NCBI RefSeq assembly: GCF_006265095.1
Contig: NZ_VCNK01000028.1
Span: 1 to 64,000 of the forward strand
Direction: 5' to 3'
Source: Phaeobacter sp. B1627
Lineage (GTDB): Bacteria > Pseudomonadota > Alphaproteobacteria > Rhodobacterales > Rhodobacteraceae
DNA: 64,000 nucleotides
The translations under genes were made by a program, and so were the position numbers. Under the pieces are notes generated by a model. It did not search any database. It saw only the letters and a program-made list of their open reading frames with translations, and was not told where the DNA came from. Below are positions 25,350 through 35,451 of the stretch, in pieces. The first letter of the stretch is position 1, and each line of letters opens with the position of its first letter.

Positions 25350-26162
25350 ATGTTTCATCCGCTCCCCTTCCATCAGCAAATGAAAGCCTCCGGCCCCGCT
25401 GAGGCGCCCGTCATGTCGTTGCGGGACTTCAGTCTTTCGCTGGATCAACGGGCGCTGCTGTCGGGGCTGACGTTTGATCTGTTCAAGGGCGAAGTGCTGG
25501 GGCTCATCGGTCGGGCGGGATCGGGCAAAACGGCCCTGTTGCGCGCCATGTGCCGTCTGCTGGACGAGAGCCGTGGAATTGCCACCAGCGGCGCACTGAT
25601 GTTCGGTCAGCACGACGTCTACGGTCGCGCCTGTGACCTCCCCGCCGTGCGCCGCAGGGTTGCCTTCGTGCCGCAGCGCGCCAACCCGTTCCCGACCTCA
25701 ATCTGGGACAATATCGCCTATGGCGCGCGCTTGCATCGGGTGGCCATGGACAAGCCCTCGATGGCGGAGCTGGTCGAGACCACCTTGCGCCGGTGCCTGT
25801 TGTGGGAGGCGCTGCGCGACGATCTTCACCGCAAACGGGGCACCGATCTGCCGATCCATCAGCAGCGCCTGTTGTGCATCGCCCGAAGTCTGGCAATCCA
25901 GCCGCACGTTCTTTTGCTGGACCGGCCGACGGGATCGATCGACCGCATGGAGCTGGAGCTCCTGAACCGGCTGGTGGACGATCTGAAAACGGATCATACG
26001 CTGGTTCTGGCCACCTCGACCCTGTCTGAAACGGCGCAGGTGGCCGACCGCGTGGCCTATATGGAAGCGGGCAGCATTGTCGAGATCGACAGCGCCGAGA
26101 TGATCTTTACCGCGGCCCTGAACGCGGGCACGCGCGCCTTCATCGACAGCATCGGGATGTGA
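25350..26162 (+). CDS. Degenerate PstB-like ABC ATPase
   Basis: This 270-aa protein aligns along its length with PstB, the phosphate-import ATPase: Walker A GRAGSGKT (54-61) and the Q-loop FVPQRANPFPTSIWDNIAYG (Q109) are kept. However, the signature SGGQQQR is LPIHQQR (167-173), the catalytic Glu after Walker B is Arg (LLLDRPT, R192) and the switch His is Ser (S223 in ATSTL). It should bind ATP but hydrolyse it poorly. No permease genes are near; it stands alone behind the atpF terminator. It may be a regulator or a dominant partner of a complete Pst system. Start at ATG 25350; later ATGs at 25380 and 25413 are possible. Confidence 0.88.
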   Translation: MFHPLPFHQQMKASGPAEAPVMSLRDFSLSLDQRALLSGLTFDLFKGEVLGLIGRAGSGKTALLRAMCRLLDESRGIATSGALMFGQHDVYGRACDLPAVRRRVAFVPQRANPFPTSIWDNIAYGARLHRVAMDKPSMAELVETTLRRCLLWEALRDDLHRKRGTDLPIHQQRLLCIARSLAIQPHVLLLDRPTGSIDRMELELLNRLVDDLKTDHTLVLATSTLSETAQVADRVAYMEAGSIVEIDSAEMIFTAALNAGTRAFIDSIGM

Positions 26163-26270
26163 CGTTTTCACAGGGCAGGGCGGCCCGGAGGCGGCAACGC
26201 GGCGCGTGGGGGGTGCGGGGGGCGCAGGGATGCCCGGTACTGCGCCCTCGGCTGAGGGCCTCAGCTCTTC

Positions 26271-27038
26271 CTAGCGGTTGCGCTCATGCTGCAACCGCTG
26301 GGCCGCGATCTCTGCATTGCGGTTGGCCCGGATCTGCTCTTCCAGCGCTTTCTTGACGTAGTCCAGGTGGGTCTCCACCGCGTGGCGTGCGGCTAGCGGA
26401 TCGCGGTCCTGAAGGGCGGCATTGATGGCGCGATGCTGCTCCAGCAGCGCCTCGCAGGTGGTGTGCTGGCGGAACATGATCTGCCGATTGTAGAACACGC
26501 CCTTGCGCAGCATATCGAACATGGAGCGCATCATATGCAGCATGACCACGTTGTGGCTGGCCTCCAGTATCGCGGAGTGGAATTGCGCATCGAGCTCTGC
26601 GGCGTCATCGGAGTGCCCGGGATCACCCGCCTGTGTCATCTTGTCAAAGATCGCCTGAATGACCTCCAGATCCGCATCCGATGCAAACCGGGCGGCACGT
26701 TCCGCCGCGAGACCCTCCAGATCCCGGCGGAAGGAGAGGTAGTCGAACACCGCTTCGTCATCGCTGGCGAACAGCTGGATCAGCGCCGGCGAAAAGGCCG
26801 ACCCCAGAACATCGGCGACAAACACGCCGGATCCTGCACGGCTGACCAGCAGGCCGCGCCCCTGCAGCTCGGTCAATGCGTCGCGCAACGAGGGTCGCGA
26901 CACGCCAAGCCGGTCGGAGAGTTCGCGCTCCGAGGGTAACCGCTCGCCCGGCCGCAGGATGCCACGCAGGATCAGCTTTTCGATCTGGCGCACGACTGCA
27001 GCCGAGAGCTTTTCCGGCTGAACTTTTTGAAACGGCAT
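26271..27038 (-). CDS. GntR/FadR-family transcriptional regulator
   Basis: This ~255-aa regulator has an N-terminal winged helix (ILRPGERLPSERELSDRLGV, SRPSLRDALTELQGRG) and a C-terminal helical FCD ligand domain with conserved Asp/His positions (FHSAILEASHN and later CEALLEQHRAI). I start at 27038 (MPFQKVQ) rather than at 27080. It is divergent from an aminotransferase gene, its probable target; the ligand may be an organic or amino acid. Confidence 0.9.
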   Translation of the reverse strand: MPFQKVQPEKLSAAVVRQIEKLILRGILRPGERLPSERELSDRLGVSRPSLRDALTELQGRGLLVSRAGSGVFVADVLGSAFSPALIQLFASDDEAVFDYLSFRRDLEGLAAERAARFASDADLEVIQAIFDKMTQAGDPGHSDDAAELDAQFHSAILEASHNVVMLHMMRSMFDMLRKGVFYNRQIMFRQHTTCEALLEQHRAINAALQDRDPLAARHAVETHLDYVKKALEEQIRANRNAEIAAQRLQHERNR

Positions 27039-27060
27039 TCGAAACCCCCGCGCCCTGAAT

Positions 27061-27079
27061 TGGTCAAAGTACATGACCA
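27061..27079. promoter_or_regulatory. Candidate GntR operator
   Basis: TGGTCA-AAGTACA-TGACCA is a perfect 6-7-6 inverted repeat, 22 bases upstream of the GntR start in the divergent gap to the aminotransferase gene. FadR-subfamily sites commonly contain TGGT...ACCA arms. Confidence 0.6.
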
Positions 27080-27192
27080 CTTTGTGCGCCCACTCGCAAG
27101 ATCACGAAGGTTGAAATAATAGGTCAGCACTGTTGACATTATTTTCCGTTTCCTATCCGTTGCACGCAGATCGACGAAAGGAAATATCGGAA

Positions 27193-28407
27193 ATGGCACT
27201 CCCTGCGCAATTTGCAACACGAATGAGCCGCATGAAAGCTTCGGAAATTCGCGAGCTGCTGAAGTTGCTGGATCAGCCCGGCATGCTGTCCTTTGCGGGT
27301 GGGATACCCGACGCCGCGTTTTTCCCGGCCGAGGCTTTCGCCGGCGCGTTTCAGGATGCGCTCTCGCCCGGCCGGCAGGCGCAGTCGCTGCAGTATTCGG
27401 TGAGCGAGGGCTACCTGCCGCTGCGACAGTGGATCGTGTCGCATATGGCGCGGCTCGGCGTGACCTGCCGGCCCGAAAACGTCTTGATCACTTCTGGCTC
27501 GCAACAGGCGCTGGATTATCTCGGCAAACTCTTCCTCAGCCCCGGCGACACGGCATTGGTCGGCTGGCCGACCTACCTCGGCGCGCTTGCCGCCTTCAAT
27601 GCCTATGAGCCCCGCTACGACCGGCTGCGGGTCGGCGAGAACCGGTCCCACGCTGAGTATGCCAGCGCCGCAGAGGCTGCGGGCGGGCGGGTCAAATTCG
27701 CCTATCTCAGCCCCGACTTCGACAATCCCACCGGGCTGACGCTGACGCCGGCCGAAAGGTTGCAGGTTCTGGACACGGCGGCAGCGCTCGATTGCGCGGT
27801 GATCGAGGACGCGGCCTATCAGGGGTTGCGCTACGATGGCGACCCCGTGCAGCCGCTGCTGGCGCTGGAACAGGCGCAAAAGGCGGGCGATCTGGAGGCC
27901 TGCCGGACGATCTATTGCGGGACCTTCTCGAAAACCCTGTCGCCGGGCCTGCGGGTCGGCTGGGTGGTGGCCTCCACCCCGGTGATTTCCCAATTGGTGC
28001 TGATGAAACAGGCGGCCGACCTGCATTCCCCGACCCTGAACCAGATCGCGATCCATCAGGTGGCCGATGCGCTCTTCGATCCCCACACCGCAGCGCTGCG
28101 AGAGGCATACCGCAGTCGTCGTGATGCGATGCTGGCGGCCCTGCAGGATCACATGCCGCCCGGTGTCAGCTGGACCCGGCCGGAGGGTGGCATGTTCATC
28201 TGGGTCACCCTGCCCGAGGGGCTGAATGCCGCAGCCCTGCTGGAACGGGCGCTGGCCGAGGAAAAGGTGGCCTTCGTGCCCGGACAGGCGTTTTTTGCGG
28301 ATGGGTCTGGCGAGAACACGCTCCGGCTGAGCTTTTCCAACAGCCAAGAGGCCGAGATTGCCGAGGGTATGACGCGACTGGGCCGCATCCTGACATCCGC
28401 GAACTGA
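27193..28407 (+). CDS. PLP-dependent aminotransferase (class I/II)
   Basis: This ~404-aa fold-type I enzyme has the PLP lysine in GTFSKTLSPGLRVGW and the segments SFAGGIPDAAFFPAEAF and LSPDFDNPTGLTL, closest to the 2-aminoadipate/LysN-like and MocR-related aminotransferases. It transfers an amino group between an amino acid and a 2-oxo acid; the specific substrate is not evident. The ATG at 27193 (MALPAQF) is preceded by GAAAGGAAAT. The divergent GntR gene probably regulates it. Confidence 0.9.
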   Translation: MALPAQFATRMSRMKASEIRELLKLLDQPGMLSFAGGIPDAAFFPAEAFAGAFQDALSPGRQAQSLQYSVSEGYLPLRQWIVSHMARLGVTCRPENVLITSGSQQALDYLGKLFLSPGDTALVGWPTYLGALAAFNAYEPRYDRLRVGENRSHAEYASAAEAAGGRVKFAYLSPDFDNPTGLTLTPAERLQVLDTAAALDCAVIEDAAYQGLRYDGDPVQPLLALEQAQKAGDLEACRTIYCGTFSKTLSPGLRVGWVVASTPVISQLVLMKQAADLHSPTLNQIAIHQVADALFDPHTAALREAYRSRRDAMLAALQDHMPPGVSWTRPEGGMFIWVTLPEGLNAAALLERALAEEKVAFVPGQAFFADGSGENTLRLSFSNSQEAEIAEGMTRLGRILTSAN

Positions 28408-28535
28408 ATCGGGGTTATCCACAAGATATGGTGGCGCAGCGTGAAGGGAAGTCCCGATTTTGCGGTCTGCCCCGTTGACTCCCAGCCCGCGAGCCGCTGT
28501 GATTTCTGGCGACGGAATCACTTGAAAGGACGCTC

Positions 28536-31500
28536 TTGCGGTTCTCCAAACTCAGGCTGACTGGCTTCAAAAGCTTTGTGGACCCCACCGACCTGATCAT
28601 CTCCGATGGTCTCACGGGCGTTGTGGGGCCAAACGGCTGTGGCAAGTCGAACCTGCTGGAGGCGCTGCGCTGGGTGATGGGCGAAACCCGCGCCAAGGCG
28701 ATGCGCGGTGGCGGGATGGAGGATGTGATCTTTGCGGGCACCGCCTCGCGTCCGGCCCGCAATTTCGCCGAGGTCAGCCTGCAGATCGACAACTCGGAAC
28801 GGCTGGCGCCATCGGGATTCAACGAGGCCGACCAGCTCGATATCGTGCGCCGCATCACGCGCGACGTCGGCTCCGCCTACAAGGCAAACGCGCGCGATGT
28901 GCGGGCCAAGGACGTGCAGATGCTCTTTGCGGATGCCTCCACCGGTGCCCATTCGCCGGCTCTGGTCCGACAGGGGCAGATTTCGGAACTGATCAATGCC
29001 AAGCCCAAGGCCCGCCGGCGGGTGCTGGAAGAGGCGGCCGGTATTTCCGGTCTCTATCAGCGCCGCCACGAGGCAGAGCTGAAATTGCGCAGCACCGAAC
29101 AGAACCTGCTGCGGGTGGACGATGTCATCGAACAACTGGCCAGCCAGCTGGGGCAGTTGGGGCGGCAGGCGAAACAGGCACAGCGCTACCGCGAGATTGG
29201 CGAAAAACTTCGGCTTGCCGAGGGGACGCTGCTGTATCGCCGCTGGCGCGAAGCGGACGATGCCCGGGCCAGCGCCGAGGACGACCTGCGCACCCGCGTG
29301 ACACAGGCCGCCAAGGCGGAGGCACTGGCCCGCGCCGCTGCGGTTCAACGCGCCGACGCCGAAGAGGGCCTGCCACCGCTGCGCGAGGAAGAGGCGATCG
29401 CAGCGGCGATCCTGCAGCGCTTCGTGGTGCAGCGGGATGCCCTGTCCGATCAGGAGGCGCAGGCCCGCCAGAGCATTGAGCGTCTGAACAACCGGATCCA
29501 GCAGCTCGGCAATGACATCGACCGTGAAACCGGCCTCAACAAGGACGCGGGCGAGACCATCGAGCGGCTGGAATGGGAGAAGCGGGAACTGGCCAAGGCG
29601 GGCGAGGGCCACGAGGACCGGATGGAGGAAGCCGCAGAGCTGGCCAAGGACTCCGCCGTGATCCTGCAGACGGGCGAGGATCACCTGTCGCAGGTGACAG
29701 AAGATGTCGCGCGCCTCGCCGCTCGCCACCAGTCCGCCCAGAGATTGGTCGAAGATTGCCGCCGTGCGCTGGACCGGGCGGAGGGGGAAGGCGCACGGGC
29801 GCAGGCCGCCATGGGCCTCGCGCGGGAGGCGCTCGCCGGATCGGAAGAGGCCTTCGAGACCGCGGTTGACGCCGAGGAAGAAGCGCGCGAAGCCGCTGAA
29901 ATGGCCGAAGACGCGCTGGCCGAAGCGGATGAGCTGCGCACGCAGACGCAGGCCCATGAGACCGAGGCTAGGGCGCAGCGCTCCGAGGCAGAAGGCGAGC
30001 TTGGTGCCCTCAGGGCCGAAGTCACGGCGCTGGCGAAACTGGTGGAACGCGACACCGCCGAGGGCGGGCAGATCATGGACGACCTGCGGGTCACACCGGG
30101 TTATGAAAAGGCGCTTGGGGCCGCTCTGGCTGACGATCTGCGGGCGCCCTTGGCCGATGAGGACGGCCCGACCGGCTGGCTTCATCTGCCGGCCTATGCA
30201 CGCGACATGCCGTTGCCCGACGGCGCGGATCCGCTGGCAAAGTATGTGGACGGGCCAGAGGCGCTCTGGCGGCGGATTTCACAGATCGGGGTTGTCGATC
30301 CGGACAGCGCGGCGCGCCTGCAGCCGAGCCTGCAGCCGGGTCAGCGGCTGGTGACGCTGGAGGGCGACCTGTGGCGCTGGGACGGCTATCGGTCCTGGGC
30401 GGAGGATGCACCCTCGGCGGCGGCGATGCGGCTGGAGCAGATGAACCGGCTGGAGGCGCTCAAGCAGGACATGGCCCACGCCAATGCCCGCACGGAAGGG
30501 GCGCAGGCTGCGCATGAAACCCTGATGCGCAAACTGGAGGAAGTGACCCGCGCCGATCAGGCTGCCCGCCAGGCCCGCCGGACCGCTGACCAGCGGGTGG
30601 CCGATGCGGCACGGGCCCTGAGCCGGGCCGAGGCGGAGCGCAACCTCGCCGAGGGCAAGCTGGAGAATTTTGGCATCGCCGTCGCCCGTCACGAAGAAGA
30701 CGCGATGACCGCGCGTTTGCAGCTGAAAGAGGCCGAAACGGCGCAGGCTGGGCTGGGCGATCTGGCCGAGGCCCGCGCCCGGGTCGAGGATATCAAACAC
30801 AGCGTCGAGGCGGCCCGGATCACCATGCTGTCCCATCGGTCGGCGCTGGATGAGCTGCGCCGCGAGGGCGAGGCCCGCACCAAGCGGGCGCAGACGGTGA
30901 CAAAGGAAATCTCCGGCTGGCGGCACCGGTTGGAGTCGGCCGACAAGCGGATTTCGGAGCTGGAAGAGCGCCGCGAGACCAGTCTCGAAGAGCTGGAGGA
31001 TGCGATGGCCGTCCCCGGTGAAATCGCCGAGATGCGCGAAGAGCTGAATGACCAGATCGCGGAGGCGGAAACCCGCAAGTCGGAGGCCACAGAGGCGCTT
31101 GTTGTCGCCGAGGGGGTCCTGCGGGAGGCGGTCCACACCGAACGGGAGGCGGAGCGCCTGGCCTCCGAGGCGCGCGAGGCCCGGGCCCGCTCCGAAGCCC
31201 GCACCGAGGCCGCCCGAGAGACCGTTGACGCCACTGCCGAGCGGATCTCGGAAGAGATGCAGCTTGCGCCGGAGGAGCTTCTGGAGACGCTCGGCGTCGC
31301 CCCCGAGGACATGCCCACCGCCGAGGAATTGGAGATCGAGGTCAACCGTCACAAGCGCCAGCGCGACGCGCTGGGGGCGGTGAACCTGCGGGCGGAAGAA
31401 GATGCCCGCGAGGTGCAGGAAGAATACGACACTCTGGTGGCCGAGAAACTGGACCTCGAAGAAGCGGTCAAGACCCTGCGCTCCGGTATTGCCAGTCTCA

Positions 31501-31991
31501 ACCGGGAAGGGCGCGAACGGCTTCTGACGGCCTTTGAACAGGTGAACAGCTCCTTCACCATGCTGTTCACCCATTTGTTCGGCGGCGGCGAAGCGAACCT
31601 GCTGATGGTCGAGAGCGATGACCCGCTGGACGCCGGGCTGGAGATCATGTGTCAGCCACCGGGCAAGAAACTGTCGACCCTGTCGCTTTTGTCGGGCGGT
31701 GAGCAGACCCTGACGGCGATGGCGCTGATCTTTGCGGTCTTCCTGTCGAACCCGGCGCCGATCTGCGTGCTGGACGAGGTCGACGCGCCGCTGGATGACG
31801 CCAATGTGACCCGCTTTTGCGATCTGCTCGACGAGATGTGCCGCCAGACAGACACGCGGTTCCTGATCATCACCCACCACGCGGTGACGATGGCGCGGAT
31901 GGACCGCCTGTTTGGCGTCACCATGCAGGAAAAAGGGGTCAGCCAGCTGGTCTCTGTCGACCTGAAAAAGGCCGAAGCATTGGTGGCCTGA
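28536..31991 (+). CDS. smc: Chromosome segregation protein SMC
   Basis: This 1151-aa ATPase of the condensin complex compacts and segregates the chromosome with ScpA and ScpB. The N-terminal head has Walker A GPNGCGKSN (31-39). Long coiled coils (~170-480 and ~640-960) flank a hinge (~500-620). The C-terminal head has the signature LSGGEQTLTA and Walker B VLDEVDAPLDD. It starts at TTG (28536), with GAAAGGA upstream. The stop codon lies in an 11-bp tandem repeat (31988-32009). Confidence 0.97.
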   Translation: MRFSKLRLTGFKSFVDPTDLIISDGLTGVVGPNGCGKSNLLEALRWVMGETRAKAMRGGGMEDVIFAGTASRPARNFAEVSLQIDNSERLAPSGFNEADQLDIVRRITRDVGSAYKANARDVRAKDVQMLFADASTGAHSPALVRQGQISELINAKPKARRRVLEEAAGISGLYQRRHEAELKLRSTEQNLLRVDDVIEQLASQLGQLGRQAKQAQRYREIGEKLRLAEGTLLYRRWREADDARASAEDDLRTRVTQAAKAEALARAAAVQRADAEEGLPPLREEEAIAAAILQRFVVQRDALSDQEAQARQSIERLNNRIQQLGNDIDRETGLNKDAGETIERLEWEKRELAKAGEGHEDRMEEAAELAKDSAVILQTGEDHLSQVTEDVARLAARHQSAQRLVEDCRRALDRAEGEGARAQAAMGLAREALAGSEEAFETAVDAEEEAREAAEMAEDALAEADELRTQTQAHETEARAQRSEAEGELGALRAEVTALAKLVERDTAEGGQIMDDLRVTPGYEKALGAALADDLRAPLADEDGPTGWLHLPAYARDMPLPDGADPLAKYVDGPEALWRRISQIGVVDPDSAARLQPSLQPGQRLVTLEGDLWRWDGYRSWAEDAPSAAAMRLEQMNRLEALKQDMAHANARTEGAQAAHETLMRKLEEVTRADQAARQARRTADQRVADAARALSRAEAERNLAEGKLENFGIAVARHEEDAMTARLQLKEAETAQAGLGDLAEARARVEDIKHSVEAARITMLSHRSALDELRREGEARTKRAQTVTKEISGWRHRLESADKRISELEERRETSLEELEDAMAVPGEIAEMREELNDQIAEAETRKSEATEALVVAEGVLREAVHTEREAERLASEAREARARSEARTEAARETVDATAERISEEMQLAPEELLETLGVAPEDMPTAEELEIEVNRHKRQRDALGAVNLRAEEDAREVQEEYDTLVAEKLDLEEAVKTLRSGIASLNREGRERLLTAFEQVNSSFTMLFTHLFGGGEANLLMVESDDPLDAGLEIMCQPPGKKLSTLSLLSGGEQTLTAMALIFAVFLSNPAPICVLDEVDAPLDDANVTRFCDLLDEMCRQTDTRFLIITHHAVTMARMDRLFGVTMQEKGVSQLVSVDLKKAEALVA

Positions 31992-32100
31992 GGGTGAACT
32001 GAGGGTGGGCTGAGGTCGCCTGAGCCTGTCCACCGGACCGTCCTCAGGCCCGGAAAAGAGACCCGTCGCAGAGAATGCAGAGAATACTGTCGCCGAGAGG

Positions 32101-33300
32101 CTACAGCGCCCGCAGGAGCGCCTCGGTCGGCCAGGCATCCGCAGGCATCCCGAGACGTTTCTGTTCCGCCTGCACCGCTGCCCGGGTGTTTGCCCCGAGA
32201 ATACCGTCCACAGCGCCAACGTCATGACCACGGGCCTGCAGACGCCGCTGCAGCTCCTTCATCTGCGCGCCCGATAGCCCGGCTTCGGGCGTGCCTGCGT
32301 CATAGACGGCCGCTCCGCTCAGGCGCGTGGCAAAGTAGGCGGCGGTCAGCACATAGGTGAAACTCTGATTCCATTCGAAATAGACGTCGAAATTCGGATA
32401 GGCGAGAAAAGCGGGCCCCCTGTGCCCCTGGGGCAGCAACAGCGAGGCCTTTGCATCCTTCATCGCAAAATCCCCCTGGCGGGGCGTCACGCCCATGGCG
32501 GCCCACTCGGAGACCGGGGTCTTGTAGGCGGGGCCGGATCGGGCCACATCCATTCCTGCGGGGATCGTCACCTCCTGCAGCCAGGGTTCGTTCGGCCGCC
32601 ACCCCAGCCCGGCAAGCATGCGGGCGCCGGACATCAGCGCATCGGCGGCAGAGGTCTTGAGCGTCACATGGCCGTCGCCGTCCGCATCCACCCCATGTTC
32701 AAGAATATCCCCCGGCAGCATTTGCACCATGCCGATTTCACCAGCCCAGGCGCCGGTGGTGCGGGCCGGATCGAAATCCCCCTTGCGGTAGAGCTCCAGC
32801 GCGGAGAAGATCTGGGGTCGGAACAATTCCGGGCGGCGGCAGTCATGGGCCAGCGTCACCAAAGCGTTGCGCGTGTTGAAATCCCCCTGAAACGCGCCGT
32901 AATCGGTCTCAAACGCCCAAAAGGCCAGCAACACGCCGCGATCAATCCCGTATGTGGTTTCGATCCGGTCGAATATCCTGTCGAACTCTTCTGATTTTCG
33001 CAGGCCCCGGGTCAGGCGGTCCTGCGAGATGAGGCGGCGCGAAAATTCAATGAACGGTTTCTGGAAAACGCCCTGTGCCCGGTCGGCGCGCAGAACCTTC
33101 GGGTCCTGTGCAACGCCCGCAAAGAAGCCGTTCACGGTGTTGATGGAATAGCCCGCGGTGACGGCCTCGTCCTTCAGGTGGCGCACGAAATCCTGAAACG
33201 CCCCCCCGCAGGCGGCGCTCGACAGGCCGGGGATGGCGGCAAGTGACGCAATCAGGGCGATGCGGTGCAGGACCGCTTTGGGGCTTGTCAGCGCACGCAT
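32101..33300 (-). CDS. Lytic murein transglycosylase (MltB-like) with peptidoglycan-binding domain
   Basis: This 399-aa exported enzyme cleaves the MurNAc-GlcNAc bond in peptidoglycan. A signal peptide ends near GLSSAACGG. The catalytic domain (~30-330) has the conserved AFWAFETDYGAFQGDFNTRN, with the catalytic Glu in FETDYG, and MVQMLPGDILEHGVDADGDG. A C-terminal peptidoglycan-binding domain 1 (LSGAQMKELQRRLQARGHDV) completes it. The start at 33300 (MRALTSPK) gives a good signal peptide; the longer frame is not needed. It converges on smc. Confidence 0.92.
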   Translation of the reverse strand: MRALTSPKAVLHRIALIASLAAIPGLSSAACGGAFQDFVRHLKDEAVTAGYSINTVNGFFAGVAQDPKVLRADRAQGVFQKPFIEFSRRLISQDRLTRGLRKSEEFDRIFDRIETTYGIDRGVLLAFWAFETDYGAFQGDFNTRNALVTLAHDCRRPELFRPQIFSALELYRKGDFDPARTTGAWAGEIGMVQMLPGDILEHGVDADGDGHVTLKTSAADALMSGARMLAGLGWRPNEPWLQEVTIPAGMDVARSGPAYKTPVSEWAAMGVTPRQGDFAMKDAKASLLLPQGHRGPAFLAYPNFDVYFEWNQSFTYVLTAAYFATRLSGAAVYDAGTPEAGLSGAQMKELQRRLQARGHDVGAVDGILGANTRAAVQAEQKRLGMPADAWPTEALLRAL

Positions 33301-33341
33301 GGCCGTCGTCCTTTGGTTGGGGCAATCGGGGCAGAGACTAT

Positions 33342-34253
33342 CTAGAACAGCAGGGCCAATGCAACCGTCAGCAGAAGGGCAAGGGCCCAGGATTTCCACA
33401 GAACCTCGGTGCATCTGTCTATGGCGTGGGCATCGGCGCTTTTGCTGCCCGCCTCATTGACCCAGGCGAAGCTGCGCAGTTCACCCTCGTAGGAGCGGGG
33501 GCCGGCCAGCGCCACGCCGAGGGCCCGTGCCATCGCCGCTTCGGGCCAGCCTGCGTTGGGAGAGCGGTGCTTGCGCGCATCGGTTGCGATCTCGCGCCAG
33601 TCGCGGCCACAGCCGGATACAATGGCGATCAGGGCGGCGCTCAGCCGGGCCGGGACCAGGTTCAAAAGATCGTCGAGCCGGGCCGCTGCCCAGCCGAATT
33701 CCTCATAAGTTTCGGTGCGGTAGCCGATCATGCTGTCGGCGGTGTTGATCAGTTTGTAGACCAACAGCCCCGGCAAACCGCCGATCAGGAACCAAAAGGC
33801 AGGCGCGATCACCCCGTCCGAGAAATTCTCGGCACCGCTTTCGATGGCGGATCTGGCCACCTGCGGCCCTGTCATCTGTTCGGTGTCGCGGCTGACGATC
33901 CGGGCCACCGCAGCGCGTCCCTCGGGCAGGGTCAGGCGCAGCCCGGCCGCGACCTCCTGCACATGGGTGATCAGCGAGCGATGCGCGATCAGAATGGCCG
34001 CGATCAGCAGCGAGACCAGCCCACCGAACCACGACAGGATCCAGCCGAGGATCAGCCCGCTGAGCACCAGCACGCCGACGGCGATCACGCCGTTGCGCCG
34101 CCGTCCCTCGCCGTCATTCAACCGGTCGTCCAATCTCTGAACCAGCCGGCCCATCAGAACCGCAGGATGCGGCAGCCGGGACCACAGCCATTTGGGCTCT
34201 CCAAGGGCGGCATCAAGGATCAGGGAGGGGATCAGCAGCAGGGCGGTGCTCAT
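33342..34253 (-). CDS. cobD: Adenosylcobinamide-phosphate synthase
   Basis: This 303-aa membrane enzyme (CbiB/CobD) attaches aminopropanol phosphate to adenosylcobyric acid in the late part of cobalamin synthesis. Family segments are [40 protein letters not shown] and [20 protein letters not shown], with several membrane helices. It overlaps the cobC gene by 4 bases (ATGA), so the two are coupled. No cobalamin riboswitch was recognised upstream. Confidence 0.94.
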   Translation of the reverse strand: MSTALLLIPSLILDAALGEPKWLWSRLPHPAVLMGRLVQRLDDRLNDGEGRRRNGVIAVGVLVLSGLILGWILSWFGGLVSLLIAAILIAHRSLITHVQEVAAGLRLTLPEGRAAVARIVSRDTEQMTGPQVARSAIESGAENFSDGVIAPAFWFLIGGLPGLLVYKLINTADSMIGYRTETYEEFGWAAARLDDLLNLVPARLSAALIAIVSGCGRDWREIATDARKHRSPNAGWPEAAMARALGVALAGPRSYEGELRSFAWVNEAGSKSADAHAIDRCTEVLWKSWALALLLTVALALLF

Positions 34254-35302
34254 GCGAGGGCGGTCTCCAGTTGGCTCCAGCGCGACTCTGGTGGCAGGCC
34301 CAGGCGCAGGAAGCGGGTGGAATAGGGGAAGATGCGGCTCCAGATGTGGGAGCGGGCCAGGCGGATCTGCCAGATGTGCGCATCCTCCACATCGTAGAGC
34401 CGGAACAGGTCGGTGCCGCCGACCGTCTGCGCGCCTGCCGCCTGCATCAACTGGTCGAGACGCGAGGCCCCATCCGCCAGTTGCAGGCGCGTTGCCGCCG
34501 CCCAGTCCTGATCCCGGAGCGCATGGGTGCCGGTCCGCAGCGCCGGGCCGGACACGGGCCAGGGTCCCATGGCGGCGCTCAGACCTGCGATCAGCTCCGG
34601 GTCGCCAATCGCAAACCCAAGCCGCAGACCAGCAAGGCCCCAGAATTTGCCAAAGCTCTTGAGGATCACGGTGCCGGGTGTCGCGGCCCGGGCGATCAGG
34701 CTCTGATCCGGGCAGATATCGCAGAAGCTTTCGTCAATCACGCAAAACGGGGCGCGCAGCTCATCGGCCAGCCACAGCCGTCCGTCCGGGTTGTTGGGGT
34801 GGACCACGACCTGTGCCTCGGTCGGGCCTTCATCGCGGATCTGCCAGCCAAAGGCGTCAAAGGCGGCCGCATGTTCATTATAGGTCGGGGTGGTGATCCG
34901 CACGGTGCCGGCCTGACGCAGCGCCGGAAGGCGGGCAATCAGCGCCGAAGCTCCGGGCGCGGCCAGAATGGCGGCTTCGGGCGGGACCTGCCAGAACGCC
35001 CGCGCCGCATCGATCAACGCATCCTGCGCCGCGCTGTCGGGCAGGGCAGTCCAGTCTTCGGTCCGCATCGGCGGCAGGGGGTAGGGGGCCGGGTTGATCC
35101 CGGTGGAGAGGTCGATCCAATCCTCGCGGCTGCCGCCGAACCGGGCCATCGCGGCACAGAGGTTGCCCCCATGGTCGCGTCCCCGCCCGGCAGCGCCGCC
35201 CTCGGTGGCGGAGGTCTCGGAAAACGGCGCCAGAGTCTGCACCTGAGTCTGCACCTGAGTTTGCATCTGGGATGGCGGGGCGGTGATGTGGCTTTCTGCC
35301 AT
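34250..35302 (-). CDS. cobC: Threonine-phosphate decarboxylase
   Basis: This ~350-aa PLP enzyme of fold type I makes (R)-1-amino-2-propanol phosphate from threonine phosphate for the cobalamin nucleotide loop. It shows [26 protein letters not shown] and the PLP lysine region [19 protein letters not shown] start at 35302 (MAESHI); the frame is open farther upstream without family similarity. The N-terminus has a 12-bp repeat encoding QVQT units (about residues 15-23). In some species this gene is called cobD. Confidence 0.92.
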   Translation of the reverse strand: MAESHITAPPSQMQTQVQTQVQTLAPFSETSATEGGAAGRGRDHGGNLCAAMARFGGSREDWIDLSTGINPAPYPLPPMRTEDWTALPDSAAQDALIDAARAFWQVPPEAAILAAPGASALIARLPALRQAGTVRITTPTYNEHAAAFDAFGWQIRDEGPTEAQVVVHPNNPDGRLWLADELRAPFCVIDESFCDICPDQSLIARAATPGTVILKSFGKFWGLAGLRLGFAIGDPELIAGLSAAMGPWPVSGPALRTGTHALRDQDWAAATRLQLADGASRLDQLMQAAGAQTVGGTDLFRLYDVEDAHIWQIRLARSHIWSRIFPYSTRFLRLGLPPESRWSQLETALA

Positions 35303-35451
35303 GGGGGGACGGCCCTGTATCATATGCGGTTGCGCGCAGGATATGTCCCAGCCCGCCCGATAAAGCAAGCGTGGCGGCTGGGTCGCCCCCTGCCGCCGGA
35401 GTTGCCGCCAACCTGCCGCCACGCGTGCTGTCGCGGCCGCGTGATCCGGGA

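Noticed and set aside
35303-35451. Possible cobalamin riboswitch upstream of cobC
   Set aside because: Neither the B12 box nor the GCCACTG core is recognisable on the minus strand.
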